Positions 48,013 through 56,737 of a stretch of DNA of 64,000 nt are shown piece by piece. The stretch spans positions 310,001 through 374,000 of the forward strand of contig NZ_JAMAYG010000002.1 of the NCBI RefSeq assembly GCF_023712425.1. The letters are read 5' to 3'. A program made the translations under genes and the position numbers. Below the pieces are notes generated by a model. The model saw only the letters and a program-made list of their open reading frames with translations. It was not told the origin of the DNA and did not search any database. Origin of the DNA: Rothia sp. P100 (GTDB taxonomy: Bacteria > Actinomycetota > Actinomycetes > Actinomycetales > Micrococcaceae). Each line of letters starts with the position of its first letter. Position 1 is the stretch's first letter.

Positions 48013-48106
48013 TTTGTATCTAAAAACAGTAGAATTAGGTTCAATTCACAGCGCATCAGCTCTGCTACAGATGCGCGTATTTCGCTTGCATATCCCAGGA
48101 GGTGCC

Positions 48107-49330
48107 GTGTCTGTTGGTGCGGTCGAGGTAAAACCTAAGAAAAAACGCAATAAAATTCTGCTCGTTCTGCTTATTTTACTTCTTGCGCTACTGCTAGCAG
48201 TAGGCGTTTACATTTTTACAGTGGTTAGGGCCATCAATGGTACCGAGAAGTTTGAGGGTGAAGCTCTCTCACCTTCAATTGCAACCAACGGAGAAACCAT
48301 TCCGGGTACTTCTTTAGAGGGTGTTGATCTTGAAGAATTCCGATCAGCCCTATCAATTAGCGACGATGCTGCCCTGCGTGATCTCGTCAAGAGCGGAGCT
48401 AACGCGGAAATTACTAATGCTGACGGCTCAGATTTGGCAGATACCAATGCCAGCGAAGGAGATGCCAACGGTAACGGTATTCCCGACGCGCTTGAAGGTG
48501 GCGTAGCAACCAGCCAACCCGTAGAGACCGGCTCTACTGATATCCTGCTCCTCGGATCTGATCAGCGTTCCGGTGCTGAAGCTGCACAGGTCTCAGGTGC
48601 ACGCGCAGATACCATCATGGTTTTGCACATTCCTGAGGATGGCTCTGCTGCCTACCTTATCTCCATCATGCGAGACACCTGGGTCAACATCCCCGGCTAC
48701 GGTTCAGCAAAGGTTAATGCTGGCCTCAACTACGGTGGGGTTTCCCTGCAGGTAGCTACTCTTGAGCAGCTACTAGGAATCAAGATGGACCACGTAGCTG
48801 AGATTGATTTCCAAGGATTTAAAGCCTTGGTAGATACTCTCGGTGGTGTGACCGTCGATGTTCCGCTAGCTTTTACCGCATCAACACCAGGTTACAGTTT
48901 TACCCAGGGCCCCAATAAGATGACCGGTGGAGAGGCTCTGGCCTTTGTTCGCGAACGCTATAACTTCTCGGACGGTGACTACCAGCGAGTGCGTAACCAG
49001 CGTGCCTTCCTGCGCGGAGTCTATAACCAGATGCGCTCCGAGGGTGCGCTGTCCTCGGCTTCCAAGCTTTTACCGGTCATTGAATCCATTTCTCCCTACA
49101 TGACAGTGGATTCAGGTTTATCTGCCGGTCAGATTGTGGACATTGCTCAACCTGTTCTCAGCAACGGTAATACCCAGTTAGTTTCTATGACCCTGCCTAA
49201 TTCTGGCTCTGGTTGGTCTGCTGATGGTCAGTCAATCGTGGTACTCGATGGTCAAGCTACCGGCGCTTTATCGAACGCACTGCGCACCAACACTATGGGT
49301 AGCTACATCTCAAGCTACGGTGCTGACTAA
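48107..49330 (+). CDS. LytR-CpsA-Psr (LCP) family cell-wall ligase
   Basis: Attaches polymers such as teichoic acid or arabinogalactan-type glycans to peptidoglycan. 407 residues: short Lys-rich cytoplasmic N terminus, one membrane segment (about 16-37), then a linker and the LCP domain with LLLGSDQRSG, GARADTIMVLHI and RERYNFSDGDYQRVRNQRAF carrying conserved Arg/Asp. The GTG at 48107 follows a strong CAGGAGG; a reading frame from 48008 is rejected because it starts in a terminator. The linker contains an Asp/Asn-rich DANGNGIPDALE, like Ca-binding type-3 repeats. Confidence 0.92.
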   Translation: MSVGAVEVKPKKKRNKILLVLLILLLALLLAVGVYIFTVVRAINGTEKFEGEALSPSIATNGETIPGTSLEGVDLEEFRSALSISDDAALRDLVKSGANAEITNADGSDLADTNASEGDANGNGIPDALEGGVATSQPVETGSTDILLLGSDQRSGAEAAQVSGARADTIMVLHIPEDGSAAYLISIMRDTWVNIPGYGSAKVNAGLNYGGVSLQVATLEQLLGIKMDHVAEIDFQGFKALVDTLGGVTVDVPLAFTASTPGYSFTQGPNKMTGGEALAFVRERYNFSDGDYQRVRNQRAFLRGVYNQMRSEGALSSASKLLPVIESISPYMTVDSGLSAGQIVDIAQPVLSNGNTQLVSMTLPNSGSGWSADGQSIVVLDGQATGALSNALRTNTMGSYISSYGAD

Positions 49331-49369
49331 GCCCGCGAGCCTCTAGCGATTCAACAGTAAAGCTGCTAA

Positions 49370-49413
49370 AAAGCTGTGGCGGTCCTCCCTCAAGGGAGGA
49401 CCGCCACAGCTTT
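49370..49413. terminator. Bidirectional terminator
   Basis: A perfect stem of 20 bp (AAAGCTGTGGCGGTCC at the base) with a 4-base loop lies between the LCP gene (+) and the membrane protein (-). Confidence 0.93.
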
Positions 49414-49458
49414 ATTGGTTGGGATGAGAGTGATGTTTAGGCCAATCTAATGGTCCAT

Positions 49459-50622
49459 CTAGTGTTCAAGGGGGTCTTCAGACACTGCCTCTTCATCATA
49501 GGAGTTCTCCCTACCAAAGAAGAGAGCAAGGAAAGCAACTGAGGCGCCCAAAACTACTCCGAGGATCCCGAGCATTGGTTTGTAGAAAATGAGGACCAGA
49601 CCAATTACCAACACAATGCCGCCTATAACGCCTAAGAGCACAGCAATGCGCTGTAAACCTAGCGGGGCACCTGGAGTAGTGGAATCCTGGTCCGGGGAAT
49701 CCTGAACATTACCGGTTTCAGAGGCAGGCCGTGAGCCAATGAAGCCTCTCTTCTTCTTAGTTGTGCTGGCTCTGTGAAGTTCACCGTCGGTTGCCACGTA
49801 GGCATCTGGAACATCATAGTTATCCGCCAAAGGCAGGAGCTCTGGGACGTTGTTGGGCAGGTGCTCAAACCACTCGTCACTGATTTCACTGGGGCGCACA
49901 GCCTGAACAGTCAGCGAAAGTTCAAAGGCATTACCGCGAATCGTACCCCACGCGCTGGTTAGCTTATCGTGATCATAGGCATAACGAATGACAGGGGCGA
50001 GTTGCTCAGAGATTTGGGTTGAAAGGCGTCCTACCATTTTGCGGTCATGGAAAACTTCAACGCACTCTGTTAGCCGACCATCGCTGTGTTTGATGGGATT
50101 GTTCTCTAGGGATAGGATCACACGGCCCTCACCTGAGCCAGGCAGAATGCCGTGCAGGTATTCTGAGTGGTTTTTCTCGTCCAGTACTTTGATGGAGGAG
50201 CCCTGGGGCAAAAGAGCTGCCTGAGTTGGTGCTTGATTAAGGGGGAAGAGGGAACCTGGTGCGCTTAGAGATAGGGTGCCGGCACTTTCAATAAAGCTAT
50301 CTCCATTCAGCCTGCGTAGCACAGCGGTCAGTTGCAGGTGAGCTACAGCTTCATAACCCGATGCCACCACGCGGGTGATGGGGGCCCAGTAGCTGTCAGC
50401 GTCTTTTTCAGAGAAGCGGCCGACTTTGAGGTCATCTACATACACAGCGATGGTGTGGGGCTGATAGGGGTTATCCGGTTCGGGCACTAGACGGGCTTCA
50501 CCGTTCCAAACACGTTCACGATCAATTTGGAGTTCTTCAAATACCTGAAGAATTTCGGCATCATAGAAATCATCAGTAATGATGTGCACGGTGCCGCGAT
50601 CGCCTAGTACGTAGTCGGTCAA
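49459..50622 (-). CDS. Membrane protein with two HIRAN-like repeats
   Basis: 387 residues of unknown function. Two similar segments are seen: residues about 45-105 (PEPDNPYQPHTIAVYVDD, then KVGRFSEKDADSYWAPITRV) and about 165-230 (SLENNPIKHSDGRLTECVEV, then MVGRLSTQISEQLAPVI). Both resemble HIRAN domains, which occur in DNA- and helicase-linked proteins. A polar linker follows (about 285-320), then two membrane segments (about 325-368) and a short acidic tail. The soluble part therefore faces one side of the membrane. No partner genes nearby point to a role; HIRAN similarity is by eye only. Confidence 0.7.
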   Translation of the reverse strand: MTDYVLGDRGTVHIITDDFYDAEILQVFEELQIDRERVWNGEARLVPEPDNPYQPHTIAVYVDDLKVGRFSEKDADSYWAPITRVVASGYEAVAHLQLTAVLRRLNGDSFIESAGTLSLSAPGSLFPLNQAPTQAALLPQGSSIKVLDEKNHSEYLHGILPGSGEGRVILSLENNPIKHSDGRLTECVEVFHDRKMVGRLSTQISEQLAPVIRYAYDHDKLTSAWGTIRGNAFELSLTVQAVRPSEISDEWFEHLPNNVPELLPLADNYDVPDAYVATDGELHRASTTKKKRGFIGSRPASETGNVQDSPDQDSTTPGAPLGLQRIAVLLGVIGGIVLVIGLVLIFYKPMLGILGVVLGASVAFLALFFGRENSYDEEAVSEDPLEH

Positions 50623-50672
50623 AGTCCGCTCCTTAGCTGCAAGTTTTTACTGTATCTAGCTTCTCACGGTTT

Positions 50673-50709
50673 GCCGGTTTTGGCGGGTAAGTACCCCACC
50701 AAAACCGGC
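50673..50709. terminator. Terminator-like hairpin
   Basis: GCCGGTTTTGG (50673-50683) pairs with CCAAAACCGGC (50699-50709), with GGGTA/TACCC inside. TTCTCACGGTTT flanks it on both sides. It lies after the pepN stop and before the start region of the 49459 gene. Confidence 0.6.
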
Positions 50710-50769
50710 GTCAATAGCAGTTTCTCACGGTTTTCTGAGGGTGCTAGTAACCAAAGTCTCGCACTCATT

Positions 50770-53406
50770 TTAGCGCGAGGTGGCCTGGGCTTTCAGAATA
50801 CGAATGGCGTCATCATGAAGTTCAAGGATGACGCGTATCAGGGCTGTTGGCGCTGCTGGGTTCTTTGCCAGCCATTCTTCGGTGGCTGCAATCAGCGGGT
50901 TCTCGTTGACCATCCCTTCGGCGATATCTGCGTTAGGGTAGAGCCCCTGAATAACTCGCGTAGCCATGCCAATTGAACGCTGTTCCCACGTGGGCAGCAA
51001 CAGCTCGAAGTAACGGTCTCGGTGAATCATACGGAGGTTTTCTGGGCCCTGCTGGTAGCCGCTGGCGGTTGCTGAGAGAAGTTCATTGGACAGCCCCTCA
51101 TCACCTGTAACAGCTTCAAAAGCTGCCTCTTTTGCTTCGGTCCTCGGAGCGGCCGCCACAGCATAAGCAAAACCTCGTTCCGAGGTCGCAGATGAATTGT
51201 AGTCACGCGCCTGATGAAGATTCTCAGGAGTTAGTGCATCCTGCGTTGCCAAGGCTCCCAGAGCATTCCAGCCAAGGGTTTGGTTGTAGCTAACACCCGG
51301 TGCTGCGCTTATATCACCGGGCACGCTTTGGCAGGCGCCTCGTGCTACATCAGTGATAAGCTCCAACCCCAGTGGGGAGTGGGCAGAGATAGCAAGTAAT
51401 GCACGCAGAGTAATGAGCTGGGTGTCACTGCCGGGTGTCGCTGCTTCAAGGGCGTTTTCCAACGCAGAATAGAGAGAATCCCAGAGCTCCGCACGCTGGG
51501 CTGCCGGTGTGTAAAGCGAGATGGCCCCCTGTGCTTGATTCAATAAATTAGAGAGCAGGGTTGCTGAGCTCTCCTGGGAGGCGGCATGCGCCACCGCATT
51601 CACAAAGAGACGAGCGGGTAGCTTGGCATCGCGCACCTGGTTCCACAGGCTAACCCATATTAAGCCGCGTGAAAGGGCATCATCGATGGTTGAAACGTGA
51701 GTCAGTGCTAGAGCGCGGCCTTCTTCATCAGCCAGACTGATTTTGGCGTAGGTCAGATCCTCAGCATTGAGCAGAAGCAGATCAGCGGTTTCGACCAGAG
51801 ACTTCTCTTCATCGGTTAGATCAAGGATGACATTATTGGTATTTGCTGGAATCTCAACGCTGATGAGCCCGGTCTGCTGTAGCTTATCTTCCTCGAGGCT
51901 ATAAGTCGCAAGCTTAAGCTGGTGAGGTCGTCCGAGTTCTGGCGGGACGCCGGGGGGCAGTGTTTGGGTCAGACGCAGCTCGGAGAGCTTACCGGCATCG
52001 TCGAAAACGCGGCGGGTTGAAAGCTCCGAAAGCCCGCTGGTCTGAAGCCAGGCGCTGGCCCAGGAGAGTACGTCCCTGTCTGAGACCTCATTCAGTACAC
52101 CCAGAAAATCCTCTAGCGTGGTGTTACCCCACGCGAAGCGTTTGAAGTAAATCCGAGCGGCTTCAATAAAGCGGTCAAAGCCCACGTAAGCAACCAACTG
52201 TTTGAGAGCCGAGGCACCCTTAGCATAGGTAATTCCGTCAAAGTTTTGGCGGGCCGCTTCAAGGTGGGGTATCTCAGCCACGATGGGGTGCGTGGTGGGT
52301 AGTTGGTCCTGCCGGTAGGCCCAAGCTTTACGTGAATTGGCGAAGGTGACCCAGGCATCCTCGAACCCGTTGGCTTCACGGGCACCCAGGTGGCCCATGA
52401 AATCGGCAAAGGATTCTTTGAGCCACAAATCGTTCCACCATTTCATGGTGACTAAATCACCAAACCACATGTGGCTCATTTCGTGGCAAATAACGTTGGC
52501 ACGGGACTCATACTGAGATGCTGTGGCACCAGAAACGTAGATATAAGCCTCGGTAAAGGTCACCAGTCCGGGGTTCTCCATGGCCCCCAAATTGTATTCG
52601 GGAACAAAAGCCTGTTCGTACTTGGGGTAGGGGTAGGGGTAGTCAAAGAGGTCTTGAAAGTAGTCGAGGCCCTGCTTGGTAACGGTGAAGATGTTCCCAT
52701 AATCAAAGTGTTCTTTGAGAGATTGGCGGCAGTAAGCAACCAGTGGGATTGTCCCTGAATTGACCTTGGCTTGAGGGGTGTATGTATCAAACGCAGTGAA
52801 GTACTCACCCGCCAGGATGGTGGTGATGTAGGTAGAAATCTTGGCAGTTGGTTTAAACACCCGCTTAGTGATGCTGGAATCTGAGGGGTCCTCAATTTCA
52901 CGGTCCAGTTCAGCGTTGGAACTCACCACCCACTTTTTGGGGGCGGTGACACGGAAGTTGAAGATAGCTTTGAGGTCAGGCTGCTCAAAAACAGGAAAGA
53001 CACGTCTACAATCAGCTGGTTCGTACTGGGTGTAGAGGTAGATTTTGCCGTCTGCGGGGTCAACGTACCGATGTAGACCTTCCCCTGAACGGCTGAAGTA
53101 GGAGCGCCCTTTGATGGTCAGCTGGTTTTCTGCATGTAGGTTGGGCAGGGTAATTCGTGACCCTTCGACGACATCCTCTGTATTCAGCATTACGCCATTG
53201 AGTTTAACTGAATCCAGGGACTGGTGAATGTAGTCAATGAAGGTTGATTCACCGGCCACTGCGGTGAATTTGACGGTGGTTGCAGTGGGGTAGGTGGCAA
53301 AGTCGCTCGTTGCATTGGTGAGATCAACGTGCACATCGTAGGTATCAACGCTAATAATGCTGGCGCGCTGGCTGGCTTCTTCTTGGGTCAGATTCTCGTT
53401 ATTCAC
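50770..53406 (-). CDS. pepN: Aminopeptidase N (M1 family)
   Basis: Cytosolic zinc aminopeptidase, 878 residues, typical for actinobacterial PepN. The exopeptidase motif GAMEN (about residue 277) and the zinc motif HEMSH with the third ligand in KESFAD (about 309-332) are intact; C-terminal ERAP-like helical domain follows. ATG start. No signal peptide. Confidence 0.96.
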   Translation of the reverse strand: MNNENLTQEEASQRASIISVDTYDVHVDLTNATSDFATYPTATTVKFTAVAGESTFIDYIHQSLDSVKLNGVMLNTEDVVEGSRITLPNLHAENQLTIKGRSYFSRSGEGLHRYVDPADGKIYLYTQYEPADCRRVFPVFEQPDLKAIFNFRVTAPKKWVVSSNAELDREIEDPSDSSITKRVFKPTAKISTYITTILAGEYFTAFDTYTPQAKVNSGTIPLVAYCRQSLKEHFDYGNIFTVTKQGLDYFQDLFDYPYPYPKYEQAFVPEYNLGAMENPGLVTFTEAYIYVSGATASQYESRANVICHEMSHMWFGDLVTMKWWNDLWLKESFADFMGHLGAREANGFEDAWVTFANSRKAWAYRQDQLPTTHPIVAEIPHLEAARQNFDGITYAKGASALKQLVAYVGFDRFIEAARIYFKRFAWGNTTLEDFLGVLNEVSDRDVLSWASAWLQTSGLSELSTRRVFDDAGKLSELRLTQTLPPGVPPELGRPHQLKLATYSLEEDKLQQTGLISVEIPANTNNVILDLTDEEKSLVETADLLLLNAEDLTYAKISLADEEGRALALTHVSTIDDALSRGLIWVSLWNQVRDAKLPARLFVNAVAHAASQESSATLLSNLLNQAQGAISLYTPAAQRAELWDSLYSALENALEAATPGSDTQLITLRALLAISAHSPLGLELITDVARGACQSVPGDISAAPGVSYNQTLGWNALGALATQDALTPENLHQARDYNSSATSERGFAYAVAAAPRTEAKEAAFEAVTGDEGLSNELLSATASGYQQGPENLRMIHRDRYFELLLPTWEQRSIGMATRVIQGLYPNADIAEGMVNENPLIAATEEWLAKNPAAPTALIRVILELHDDAIRILKAQATSR

Positions 53407-53626
53407 ATCACTTATCGTAGTTGCAGACAGCTGAAAACTCCTGCACCACTCAACAGAGTTGCGTAAAGAAGCAGGGAAGTAGCCGGAAGGTAAAGGAATG
53501 AAAGCTGGGTGTGACGCATCTTAAGGTAAATGCGGTGGTTTTGATTTGCGGGCGGCGGTCAGGTGGGGGTAAGTTATTACTTGTTGCCAAACGAGTGGGC
53601 TGCAAAGCTTGCTGGTGAGACACCTT

Positions 53627-53712
53627 GCGCGGGTGGCGGAATAGGCAGACGCGCTAGCTTGAGGTGCTAGTCCTCGTATTAGAGGGTGGGGGTTCAAGTC
53701 CCCCCTCGCGCA
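53627..53712 (+). tRNA. tRNA-Leu (GAG), copy 1
   Basis: Acceptor GCGCGGG pairs with CTCGCGC; anticodon stem CTAGC/GCTAG with loop TTGAGGT gives anticodon GAG. A long variable arm and TTCAAGT T loop fit tRNA-Leu. CCA is not encoded. The 86-base gene is identical to copy 2. Confidence 0.97.
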
Positions 53713-53720
53713 CAGAGATC

Positions 53721-53751
53721 ATCCCCGGTTCGTAAGAACCGGGGATTTTTT
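53721..53751 (+). terminator. Terminator of tRNA-Leu copy 1
   Basis: ATCCCCGGTTC/GAACCGGGGAT with loop GTAA and a run of six T. Confidence 0.93.
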
Positions 53752-53763
53752 AGCAAGTTATCT

Positions 53764-53780
53764 AATCAGTTAAACTGATT
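53764..53780. repeat. 17-bp palindrome between the tRNAs
   Basis: AATCAGTT and AACTGATT separated by one base, perfect. Possible operator or recombination scar; flanked by AT-rich sequence. Confidence 0.5.
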
Positions 53781-53873
53781 ATTTTTGGTGGGCGCCTTTG
53801 GTGAATTTTTTTGCTCGGCCACACCAGTTGCGAGGATACGGACTAAAGCCTAGGACGGCGGGGGAGCTTTAAT

Positions 53874-53902
53874 TTGCCAGTTCGCGCAGAGACCTGTAGA
53901 GT
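53874..53902 (+). promoter_or_regulatory. Promoter of tRNA-Leu copy 2
   Basis: TTGCCA (53874-53879) and TAGAGT (53897-53902) are spaced 17 bases, about 48 bases before the tRNA. So copy 2 can be expressed on its own. Confidence 0.6.
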
Positions 53903-53949
53903 ATTTATTCGTTGCCTACGAGAGCTTTTATGGCTTGAGTAAACACCTT

Positions 53950-54035
53950 GCGCGGGTGGCGGAATAGGCAGACGCGCTAGCTTGAGGTGCTAGTCCTCGT
54001 ATTAGAGGGTGGGGGTTCAAGTCCCCCCTCGCGCA
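53950..54035 (+). tRNA. tRNA-Leu (GAG), copy 2, likely prophage attachment site
   Basis: Identical to copy 1 (anticodon GAG). A terminator follows at 54065 and the phage integrase starts 87 bases after its end, the usual position for a phage that integrated into the 3' part of a tRNA gene. Confidence 0.96.
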
Positions 54036-54064
54036 CTATATAACCCCTAGTGGGAACATACAAG

Positions 54065-54095
54065 AAGCCCCTTCTGTTGACAGGAGGGGCTTTTT
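54065..54095 (+). terminator. Terminator of tRNA-Leu copy 2
   Basis: AAGCCCCTTCTG/CAGGAGGGGCTT with one G-U pair, loop TTGA, then a T run. It separates the tRNA transcript from the integrase gene. Confidence 0.9.
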
Positions 54096-54121
54096 CGTTG
54101 ACTCAGGTGCATACTTTAAGC

Positions 54122-55225
54122 ATGGCAAGCATTAGAAAACGTGTTCGAAAAGACGGCACTGTCGCCTGGAATGTCCTCTGGAGAGATGTAGATACCGGTA
54201 AACAGGCATCGCGCACCCTGGCTACCGAAGCTGATGCCAAGATGCTCACCGATTTCCTCAATTCCAATGGCCAGAGCTTCGCCGAGGCAGCTAAGACCGC
54301 CGGACGAATGAGATCACAAGCCCCCACCGTTGACGCCGTCATCACCCGCCATATCGACTCGCTCACCGGGGTTGATGAGTACACGCGCAAAAAATACCGA
54401 GCAGCGCAAAAGAATCACATCACCGCGAGCCTCGGAGCAATCCCAGTAGATACCCTCACACGCCACGATGTAGCCGGCTGGGTAGCCTCCATCACCCGCG
54501 CACCCAAGACTCAGAAGAATATCCACGCCCTACTCTCAGCGGCGCTGCAGGGAGCCGTCAAAGATGGGCTCATACCCTCTAACCCCGCCAAGGGAATCAA
54601 AATACCCAAGGCCTTGCCCGCAAAGCCGCCAGTATTCCTCACCCTGCAGCAGACCAACCTCCTACTAAGTGCCATTGAAGACCCTATGATTTTCACCTTC
54701 TGCAAGCTCCTACTCGATACAGGGCTACGCTATAACGAGGCTGCGGCCCTACGCTGGCAGGATGTAAACCTAGCGGGGGAGAGGGGCATTATTCGCGTCA
54801 CCAGGGCATGGAAAAAATCAGGGCTCCCCGGCATCGGTGACATCATCGGCCCACCAAAAACCGCCAAAGGCATCCGCACCGTGGTCATGCCACGCGAAAT
54901 CACCTCACTGCTGCAGGCAATCCGCCCAGCAGAGGCCCACCCGGAAACCCTCATCTTCACCCGCCCCGGCGGCCAGCACGTCAGTAATGGGTATTTTCAC
55001 GAAAGGATCTGGGGGCCACTCATGGATTCCATCGGCGCAGAGCTAGGGGCACGGCCACGCCCACACGATTTACGCCATACCCACGCTTCCCGCCTCATCG
55101 AGAGGGGAGTGCCGCTACCGACCATCCAGGCGCGGCTGGGCCACGAATCCATTACCACCACAGTCAATACCTATGGCCATTTGGCCGTAGATGCTGATTT
55201 GCTGGCAGCGAGCGCTCTGGACTAG
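54122..55225 (+). CDS. int: Tyrosine-type site-specific integrase
   Basis: Phage integrase of 367 residues. It has an AP2-like N-terminal arm-binding region, a SAM-like core-binding domain (about 75-160) and the catalytic domain with Arg in DTGLRYNEAAALRW (about 201), HDLRHTHAS (about 313) and the nucleophile Tyr in NTYGHL (about 348). All catalytic residues are present. ATG 54122 is chosen: TACTTT (54112-54117) ends 4 bases before it and there is no ribosome site, so a leaderless mRNA is likely. A GTG 72 bases upstream overlaps the tRNA terminator. Confidence 0.95.
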   Translation: MASIRKRVRKDGTVAWNVLWRDVDTGKQASRTLATEADAKMLTDFLNSNGQSFAEAAKTAGRMRSQAPTVDAVITRHIDSLTGVDEYTRKKYRAAQKNHITASLGAIPVDTLTRHDVAGWVASITRAPKTQKNIHALLSAALQGAVKDGLIPSNPAKGIKIPKALPAKPPVFLTLQQTNLLLSAIEDPMIFTFCKLLLDTGLRYNEAAALRWQDVNLAGERGIIRVTRAWKKSGLPGIGDIIGPPKTAKGIRTVVMPREITSLLQAIRPAEAHPETLIFTRPGGQHVSNGYFHERIWGPLMDSIGAELGARPRPHDLRHTHASRLIERGVPLPTIQARLGHESITTTVNTYGHLAVDADLLAASALD

Positions 55226-55276
55226 TGGTGGGCGGGAAGTTTTTTTGGAATTTCCTTGCCACCCTGAAGGTCAACC

Positions 55277-55319
55277 AAAAAAAGAAGCCCCCGGCCGCCG
55301 CACGCAGCGGGGACGGGGG
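55277..55319 (-). terminator. Terminator of the prophage late operon
   Basis: On the minus strand CCCCCG.../...CGGGGG with GC-rich imperfect inner pairs, followed by CTTCTTTTTTT. Placed 10 bases after the holin stop. Confidence 0.8.
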
Positions 55320-55328
55320 TATCAGATG

Positions 55329-55733
55329 TTACTTCGTAGAAGCGTACGCAGGGTCAGTGAACTCGGTTCCACCTACGTCAATAAGCTCGTAACCAGCTTC
55401 AAGCCCAGAAACAGGCTCAGTAGAAGCAGGCTCTGCACTGACCGATGAAGCCGATTGCAGGCGGCCATGATCTCCGTACTGGGCCATAGCCAGCACCGAG
55501 CCGAGGTAGGCCTCGGTCTCAGCTTTCTTTGATGGTGCTGCCCAGCTTCCAAGCAATGCCAGGATAGATGAGCAGATGACGCCCAGTGCCAGTGCCCCGT
55601 TCGGTGTCAGATTCGGCAGGAAAAGCTCGTAAATGATGGTAGCTACCGCGCCACCTAGAGCGGTGCCGCCGGTCGCAAAAGCACCGGTAGAACCGATAAC
55701 ACGGCTCCGGGTTGAATTATCAAGTACATTCAT
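55329..55733 (-). CDS. Putative phage holin
   Basis: 134 residues with two hydrophobic segments (about 18-38 and 45-62) separated by NLTPNG, and a polar acidic C-terminal tail. ATG 55733 follows AAGGAG. Position next to the amidase supports a holin role; a longer frame to 55871 overlaps the amidase gene and is rejected. Confidence 0.7.
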   Translation of the reverse strand: MNVLDNSTRSRVIGSTGAFATGGTALGGAVATIIYELFLPNLTPNGALALGVICSSILALLGSWAAPSKKAETEAYLGSVLAMAQYGDHGRLQSASSVSAEPASTEPVSGLEAGYELIDVGGTEFTDPAYASTK

Positions 55734-55746
55734 TGGAGTCTCCTTA

Positions 55747-56649
55747 CTACCAGCGGAACTGGTTGCGCTTGTCGTTCTCGAACTCATCCTTGCGAGCCTT
55801 GCCCATCTTGGACTCGTCATACCCGAAGATGGAGCGCAGCTTCCACCCCAGGGCACCATCAGTGAGAACACCGGGAATACCGATACGGAATAGGTTGAAG
55901 AGGTGACGCACCATGCGCAGGGTGCTGTAGGTATCGCGGTTGTTATCCTGCAGCATCTCTGTCAGGGTGCGGCCTCCCCACTCAGAGCGGGGGGTGTTGA
56001 AAACAGCGTTTTCGAGGTCAGCTTTAGTAGCCATATCAAACCAATCGTTAGAAGAAGTTGAAGAAACAGTAGGTGCGGCAGCGGGATTGCCGCCGTCGTA
56101 GTAGTGACGGACTTTGGCCATGAAACCGACCCACGGGAACCCGGGCCCGACGTCCCAGTGATCCGAGAGTCGGTAGACCCGGGACGCCTGGCCGTGGTCG
56201 ATGATGCCCATATGCCCTGCAGCGAGCTGCTCGTCAGTTAGCTTCACCGGGGGAATGCCGTTGCGGTGGCAAATATCAGCCACTAGGCGGGCGGTATTAT
56301 CGAGCATGGCCGAGCTATAAGGATCTGCCCACTGGTCAGCGGTCTGACCGGCACGGCCAGCCTGCTCAATCTGAATACCGTCCTCATTAGTGCCCGGAGC
56401 TGTCCAAGCCATGTCCTTTTCAGGGACACCCTGCACGATGGAGTCGTTGTCCACGTTGTAGTGAGCAGAAGCCATAGCGGTAGGGTTCATGAACCATCCG
56501 CCGCCAATAGCTTCCGCAACGGTCGAGTGCTCGTCAGTTTCCATGGTGTGCAACACAACTACGCGTGCGTACCGGCCATTGGTGACGGTGCGGTTAGGTG
56601 ATAACGAGGTCGAAGTGACCAGTGAACTATCTGGAGTAAAGGTAGCCAC
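55747..56649 (-). CDS. Endolysin, N-acetylmuramoyl-L-alanine amidase (Amidase_2-like)
   Basis: Cleaves peptidoglycan to release phage. 300 residues. The N half holds an amidase/PGRP-type domain (VVLHTMETDEHS with a zinc His; SAHYNVDND; DHWDVGPGFPW near its end). The C half (about 195-300) is of a type seen in actinophage lysins and may bind the cell wall: TLRMVRHLFNLFRIGIPG. GTG 56649 follows AAAGGAGG; earlier ATG codons lie in that site. Between DUF2746 and holin genes. Confidence 0.85.
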   Translation of the reverse strand: MATFTPDSSLVTSTSLSPNRTVTNGRYARVVVLHTMETDEHSTVAEAIGGGWFMNPTAMASAHYNVDNDSIVQGVPEKDMAWTAPGTNEDGIQIEQAGRAGQTADQWADPYSSAMLDNTARLVADICHRNGIPPVKLTDEQLAAGHMGIIDHGQASRVYRLSDHWDVGPGFPWVGFMAKVRHYYDGGNPAAAPTVSSTSSNDWFDMATKADLENAVFNTPRSEWGGRTLTEMLQDNNRDTYSTLRMVRHLFNLFRIGIPGVLTDGALGWKLRSIFGYDESKMGKARKDEFENDKRNQFRW

Positions 56650-56737
56650 AAAGCCTCCTTTCATATTTTGGGTAGTAGAAAGCCCCACCCAGCAGGGTTG
56701 CCGGGCAGGGCGGTTTCGGGTATAAAAAAAGCCCTAT

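Larger units (their letters stand above)
53620..54036 (+). repeat. 94-bp direct repeat holding two tRNA-Leu copies
   Basis: 53620-53713 equals 53943-54036 exactly, offset 323. The identity spans the whole tRNA plus 7 upstream bases and one downstream base. The region between is not repeated. Confidence 0.95.

Noticed and set aside
48008-48106. Longer N terminus for the LCP protein
   Set aside because: It would start inside the rpmE2 terminator, has no ribosome site, and the GTG at 48107 has a strong AGGAGG.
53627-54035. CRISPR-like repeat
   Set aside because: The repeat units are two whole tRNA genes; there is no array of short spacers anywhere in the window.
55734-55871. Longer N terminus for the holin candidate
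   Set aside because: It would overlap the amidase gene on the same strand; ATG 55733 has AAGGAG upstream.
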